Source: Nymphaea colorata (Eukaryota > Streptophyta > Magnoliopsida > Nymphaeales > Nymphaeaceae). From it: DNA of 64,000 bases. The translations under genes were made by a program, and so were the position numbers. Position 1 is the stretch's first letter, and every line of letters begins with the position of its first letter. The stretch covers positions 16,962,464 to 17,026,463 of the forward strand of contig NC_045143.1 in NCBI RefSeq assembly GCF_008831285.2. The letters run 5' to 3'. This document shows, piece after piece, positions 63,376 to 64,000 of the stretch. The notes beneath the pieces were generated by a model. That model did not search any database and had not been told where the DNA came from. It saw only the letters and a list, made by a program, of their open reading frames with translations.

Positions 63376-64000
63376 GAGCTTCCGTTCATGCCGACGGCGG
63401 CGGCGATGGTGGTTGGAGGAAGTTTGAGGGATCATTATGCTCCTTTCTTTTGGTGGGATAATTGTAAAAGCCATGTCTGTTATGCATATTCTTTTTTTCC
63501 TTGATTGTAAATATACAACCATGGTGCAGACGACAAATTTGGGAACTTCAAAATTGTGACGGAGTAGAGAAATCAATGGGGCTTCTCTAAATCAAGAAAG
63601 AGATGCAAGAAAGATGGAGTCTAATCTCGTGATGGAGAAAAAAGAAAAGGTAAAGTCCATCCTGATCATCTGTTCCCGTGACCTGAAAGAGACACTGTGA
63701 TTAAGCATCTGCTTTGGATGATTGGAACTGGCAATCCCTTTTCTGTATCATGCCCTCTGCTAATGATGTGATTATTCATTAATTCTTTTCATACCTGCAA
63801 CTCTTTTGTTGGTTCTTCCATCCCTCGGTCAATCTTTTCTCCGATGAATCCCGAATTTTTTCTTGTGGTTTGTTTGGATGACGCCGAGCGGCTATTTTCC
63901 TGTAATGCGTAAACCTGTTTTTATGACGGTATTCCAACAAAAAGAACCAAGATGAGATAAGGTTGTGGTCCCTTGCTTTTATCCTGCGCGCGGAAGATCC
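63376..64000. other. 3' flank of RING gene
   Basis: Probably the 3' UTR followed by AT-rich intergenic DNA. No second gene is visible before the window ends. Confidence 0.6.

Noticed and set aside
1-64000. CRISPR arrays, rRNA genes, bacterial-type operons or transferred organelle genes
   Set aside because: None seen; the gene structures are ordinary plant nuclear genes.

Overview
This is plant nuclear DNA, almost certainly from an angiosperm. The evidence is multi-exon genes with GT-AG introns, plant-only families (laccases with miR397 sites, a LUX/PCL1-type GARP factor, a GPAT5-type acyltransferase, a RING-DUF1117 E3 ligase), a chloroplast-type precursor, and long AT-rich intergenic DNA with microsatellites and MITE-like repeats. 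Two genes on the right (GPAT and RING-DUF1117) are very GC-rich and nearly intron-poor while the rest are AT-rich. That bimodality is familiar from monocots and some early-diverging lineages, but I cannot name the species.

Layout. 1-15.3 kb: a head-to-tail array of three laccase genes on the minus strand. Gene 1 has only exons 1-2 inside the window; genes 2 (587 aa) and 3 (582 aa) are complete with six exons each. Window 1-4470 and 7008-11479 are the same sequence apart from one 2-bp difference in a GA microsatellite, so genes 1 and 2 come from a very recent 7-kb tandem duplication (or an assembly duplication). 20.3-21.3 kb: an intronless LUX/PCL1-like clock factor (minus) with evening-element-like and G-box motifs upstream. 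27.1-31.8 kb: a six-exon Fes1-type Hsp70 nucleotide exchange factor (minus). 32.8-33.5 kb: a two-exon predicted chloroplast membrane protein (plus), divergent from Fes1. 36.8-46.0 kb: a nine-exon Pumilio protein of 1061 aa (minus) with a MITE-like element in intron 4. 46.0-57.9 kb: gene-poor DNA with repeat remnants. 57.9-59.9 kb: a two-exon GPAT5/7-like glycerol-3-phosphate acyltransferase (plus). 62.2-63.4 kb: a single-exon RING-H2/DUF1117 E3 ligase (plus).

The genes do not form one pathway; this is an ordinary plant gene neighbourhood. The only clear local unit is the laccase cluster, whose members are probably secreted multicopper oxidases for phenolic or lignin polymerisation and carry intact miR397-type target sites. 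GPAT5-like suberin synthesis is another cell-wall function, but 42 kb away and probably unrelated. I found no CRISPR array, rRNA or convincing tRNA gene, and no convincing undescribed multi-gene system. The most informative signals are the duplication structure, a 233-bp gene-conversion-like tract covering all but the last base of the miR397 site, and several unannotated MITE or repeat candidates.
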